Of a DNA stretch of 8,331 nt, positions 6,563 through 8,331 are shown piece after piece. This DNA comes from Candidatus Caenarcanales bacterium. GTDB taxonomy: Bacteria > Cyanobacteriota > Vampirovibrionia > Caenarcaniphilales > Caenarcanaceae. Numbering within the stretch: position 1 is the first letter of the stretch; every line of letters starts with the position of its first letter. The stretch spans positions 1 through 8,331 of the forward strand of contig CANLFK010000097.1 of NCBI GenBank assembly GCA_947489925.1. The letters are read 5' to 3'. Position numbers and translations under genes: made by a program. The notes below the pieces were generated by a model that worked only from the letters and a program-made list of their open reading frames with translations, did not search any database and had not been told where the DNA came from.

Positions 6563-7087
6563 ATGAAAAAAGTAATTCTTATTGTCGGGTTTTGCTTAAT
6601 ATGCCCACTAACTATGCTGAAAGCCAAAAGCACACCTTTGCCAAAAACTATTTATCAAGCTCCAATTTGTGCTATTAGTCAGAAGGATTTAACCGAAATA
6701 AAAGATAATCTGAGAAAAGAGCCAAATAAAATCAAGGCTGAAGAAATAATGCAAAAGAGTTTATCTGAAGGAAAGCTTCTCTCGGCTCAAGACCTGCTAA
6801 AACAACTTAAAGAGCAAATTCGTAAAGATAAAAATAATTCTTCCCCAGAAGTAATAGAAGCTTTAAATCAAAGAATTATTTTGCTTGAAAACAGATTGAT
6901 AGACTCACCTAAAGAGAAAGTTTATGTTTTTGATAATTTAGTCAGAAATGTAACTGATGAAACACTTTATAAAAATCAAAATTATAATCTGGAAGTTTTA
7001 CGCAAATTATGTAATGGTGGGAAGCAAAACCCAGAGCATCCTTTTGAAGTTTATGAATTTACTACTTTTGATAAGTTTGATGATTAA
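6563..7087 (+). CDS. Small secreted protein of unknown function
   Basis: I do not recognise this family. The protein has 174 residues. A basic start (MKK) and hydrophobic residues 4-19 form a type I signal peptide, with likely cleavage after LKA (residue 21). There is no lipobox. The mature part is charged and mostly helical: about residues 40-90 and 96-112 are rich in Lys, Glu, Leu and Gln and could form coiled coil. The C-terminal segment (about 118-174) is more aromatic and ends in an acidic stretch, FDKFDD. Cys36 and Cys150 are the only cysteines after the predicted cleavage site and could pair. A good Shine-Dalgarno supports the start. The last 26 bp overlap the 3' end of trhO on the other strand, and no terminator hairpin separates the two. 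Location downstream of an envelope-type pair hints at a periplasmic or exported role, nothing more. Confidence 0.75.
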   Translation: MKKVILIVGFCLICPLTMLKAKSTPLPKTIYQAPICAISQKDLTEIKDNLRKEPNKIKAEEIMQKSLSEGKLLSAQDLLKQLKEQIRKDKNNSSPEVIEALNQRIILLENRLIDSPKEKVYVFDNLVRNVTDETLYKNQNYNLEVLRKLCNGGKQNPEHPFEVYEFTTFDKFDD

Positions 7088-7799
7088 CAGCTCTTCTTTC
7101 ATCAAAAACAAAACAATCACCTTGCCATTTGCTTTCTGACTGAGGAATTTCTTCTAAATATTTTAAAATACCGCCATTTAAATGATAAACTTCGTCAAAG
7201 CCTTGTTTTAATAAATAAGAAGAATATTTCTCGCATCTAATGCCTCCAGTACAATACATGGCAACTTTTTTCGGTTTGATTTGTTTTATATGTTTTTCGG
7301 TAAATTCTGGTAAATCTTTAAATTTATTAATTTGGGGGTTAATTGCTCTTTCAAAGCTACCAAGTTCCACTTCATAATCATTACGAGTATCAATAATTAA
7401 AACTTCTGGATCTCTGATTAAATCATTCCATTCCAGAGAGCTTAAATATTTACCAACTTTTTCGTTTGGATTGACAGAACAACCTAGAGAGATAATTTCT
7501 TTTTTTACTTTAACTTTTTGTCTCTGAAAAACTTGTTTAGTAAAATAGGCTTCTTTATGTTTTAAATCTGCAAAACGAATATCAGCCCTCAGAAAGTTAA
7601 GCAAAATATTAAGACTTTCAGGTTTACCCGAAATAGTTGAATTAATGCCTTCTTCTGCTAATAAAATAGTTCCATAAATATTATTTACTTTCATGCAGTC
7701 ATGTAATTGGCTTTTTAAATTTTCGCAATCATGTAATTTTATAAACTTGTAAAAAGCTATGACCTTAATTTCTGGTAACTCTGGCTGATTATTAATCAT
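7062..7799 (-). CDS. trhO: tRNA uridine(34) hydroxylase TrhO (rhodanese-domain, UPF0176)
   Basis: TrhO (YceA) uses oxygen to form 5-hydroxyuridine at tRNA position 34, aiding wobble decoding. The N-terminal domain (about 1-95) carries YGTILLAEEGINSTISG (42-58), the family hallmark. The rhodanese domain (about 115-220) has VLIIDTRNDYE, the active-site loop CTGGIRCEK (183-191, Cys183 as predicted nucleophile) and VYHLNGGILKYLEE. The end WQGDCFVFDERRAVNH is also typical. At 245 residues it is a short form; E. coli YceA is about 350, with an extra Cys-rich C-terminal part absent here, as in other short members such as those I recall from Rickettsia. The ATG at 7799 is preferred: the frame extends one codon upstream only as TTG, and no Shine-Dalgarno favours it. 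It converges with the secreted-protein gene (26-bp overlap) and diverges from the repeat-protein gene. Confidence 0.95.
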   Translation of the reverse strand: MINNQPELPEIKVIAFYKFIKLHDCENLKSQLHDCMKVNNIYGTILLAEEGINSTISGKPESLNILLNFLRADIRFADLKHKEAYFTKQVFQRQKVKVKKEIISLGCSVNPNEKVGKYLSSLEWNDLIRDPEVLIIDTRNDYEVELGSFERAINPQINKFKDLPEFTEKHIKQIKPKKVAMYCTGGIRCEKYSSYLLKQGFDEVYHLNGGILKYLEEIPQSESKWQGDCFVFDERRAVNHQTYQK

Positions 7800-7836
7800 C
7801 AAAATAAAGTTTTTATACTACAATTTAAAGTAGTCT

Positions 7837-7894
7837 AAGTCTATCATATAGCTTGGTGTCTTATAAATTATAATAAAAAATATTAATCTGGGAG
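7837..7894 (+). promoter_or_regulatory. Candidate -10 box, upstream dyad and Shine-Dalgarno for the repeat-protein gene
   Basis: A perfect TATAAT (7869-7874) lies 26 nt before the ATG at 7901, with no good -35 at 16-18 nt. An imperfect dyad, AAG-t-CTAT-cat-ATAG-CTT (7837-7854), covers the place where the -35 should be and may bind a regulator, perhaps an activator. GGGAG (7890-7894) is a strong Shine-Dalgarno 6 nt before the start and makes the start call secure. The opposite strand must also hold the trhO promoter, so the 101-bp gap may be shared control DNA. Confidence 0.4.
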
Positions 7895-7900
7895 CTGAAA

Positions 7901-8331
7901 ATGTTTATTTGTAAATTATTATTTTTAATTTTATTTAGTTATCAAGCTGTTTTAGCTGATTCGTATAATTCTCAACAGCAACCTTTATATCAGTCACAGC
8001 CTTCATATCAGCAACAACCACAATCTTATAATAATACGCAGCAACAGCCTTTATATCAACAACAGCCACAATCTTATAATAATACGCAGCAACAGCCTTT
8101 ATATCAACAACAGCCACAATCTTATAATAATACGCAGCAACAGCCTTTATATCAGCAGCAACAAGCTTATAATTATCAACAACAGGCATTACAGCAACAA
8201 GCAGCTTTAAATCAAGAAGCTTCAGCCTTAAATAATACAAAAAAAAGAGACTGGAAATTTTGGGAAAAAGCACAAAATAATAAAAATAAATTGCCCAGCC
8301 TTAGTTCTAAAGATTTAAAAAAAGAGGAAAG
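7901..8331 (+). CDS. Secreted Gln/Pro/Tyr/Asn-rich tandem-repeat protein (3' end outside window)
   Basis: The frame is open from the ATG at 7901 to the right edge (143 complete codons), so the gene is partial. Residues 1-19 are a signal peptide with probable cleavage at AVLA/DS. Residues 25-30 and then three 16-residue units of the form QQQPLYQQQPQSYNNT (31-46, 47-62, 63-78) plus a decaying fourth copy (79 to about 90) make a low-complexity region of Gln, Pro, Tyr and Asn without charges. It is followed by a Gln/Ala segment (about 91-110) and a basic, Trp-containing stretch (TKKRDWKFWEKAQ and onward) that is Lys-rich and may begin a second domain. I do not recognise the family. Such composition suits an exported, disordered or self-associating surface or matrix protein, or a flexible stalk before a C-terminal domain, but that is inference. 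A strong Shine-Dalgarno and the signal peptide support a real gene on this strand. Confidence 0.82.
   Translation, partial: MFICKLLFLILFSYQAVLADSYNSQQQPLYQSQPSYQQQPQSYNNTQQQPLYQQQPQSYNNTQQQPLYQQQPQSYNNTQQQPLYQQQQAYNYQQQALQQQAALNQEASALNNTKKRDWKFWEKAQNNKNKLPSLSSKDLKKEE
7973..8152 (+). repeat. 48-bp tandem repeat array inside the secreted-protein gene
   Basis: The unit is 48 bp (16 codons). It begins with an 18-bp partial copy (7973-7990), then a diverged copy (7991-8038), two copies identical at every base (8039-8086 and 8087-8134), and an 18-bp partial copy (8135-8152) before the pattern decays. Perfect DNA identity of the central copies implies recent duplication by slippage or unequal recombination. 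Because the unit is a multiple of three, gain or loss of copies changes protein length without breaking the frame. Confidence 0.95.

Noticed and set aside
6957..7139. Plus-strand open frame spanning the end of the secreted-protein gene and the end of trhO
   Set aside because: It is out of frame with a gene that has a signal peptide and ribosome site, its low-complexity Ile/Lys/Phe product is typical of chance frames in AT-rich DNA, and it covers trhO coding sequence.
7800..7802. TTG as the trhO start one codon upstream of the ATG
   Set aside because: It adds one residue, lacks ribosome-site support, and the adjacent ATG at 7799 is the simpler start.
7973..8152. Tandem repeats as a CRISPR array or plasmid iterons
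   Set aside because: The repeats are contiguous without unique spacers, keep one reading frame, and lie inside a gene with a signal peptide.
7935..8273. Minus-strand open frame of 112 codons over the repeat region
   Set aside because: It is the antisense reading of the tandem repeats. The repeat keeps the opposite frame open, giving a Val/Ala/Tyr/Lys repeat with no sensible start. The plus strand has a signal peptide and a strong ribosome site.

Overview
This is a strongly AT-rich bacterial window (codon third positions mostly A or T) with eight supported genes and almost no non-coding space. The lipobox and type I signal peptides indicate a bacterium with a secretory envelope. Taxonomic placement is inference. 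Two families here, a DUF4330-like membrane protein and a HsdR_N-like/ParA fusion, are ones I associate mainly with Cyanobacteria, and a separate PurS argues against Bacteroidetes. An AT-rich non-photosynthetic cyanobacterial relative (Vampirovibrionia/Melainabacteria type) is my best guess, held loosely. The ppc gene looks Bacteroidetes-like and may be transferred.

Left half, minus strand (224-5276): three genes read leftward. A ParA-family ATPase carries an N-terminal PD-(D/E)xK nuclease-like domain. PEP carboxylase (ppc) follows after 60 bp. Last comes a PurC protein with a PurS domain fused to its C-terminus, so one polypeptide covers SAICAR synthesis and supplies a subunit-like domain for FGAM synthesis. 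Beyond purC, positions 1-223 hold no convincing gene but contain two G-rich tracts that stand out sharply from the AT-rich background.

Right half: a 160-bp divergent intergenic region separates parA from a plus-strand cluster. This consists of an FKBP-type prolyl isomerase lipoprotein, a single-span DUF4330-like protein starting 2 bp after it, and, after an 86-bp gap, a small secreted protein of unknown function. The last gene converges on and overlaps (26 bp) the minus-strand trhO, a rhodanese-type tRNA U34 hydroxylase. Diverging from trhO is a secreted Gln/Pro/Tyr/Asn-rich protein with perfect 48-bp tandem repeats, cut off by the right edge.

The left half is central metabolism (purines, oxaloacetate supply) plus one orphan ATPase. 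The right half is mainly envelope or exported proteins. The observations most worth follow-up are the PurC-PurS fusion, the nuclease-ParA fusion without a visible ParB partner, the Bacteroidetes-type PEP carboxylase and the repetitive secreted protein.
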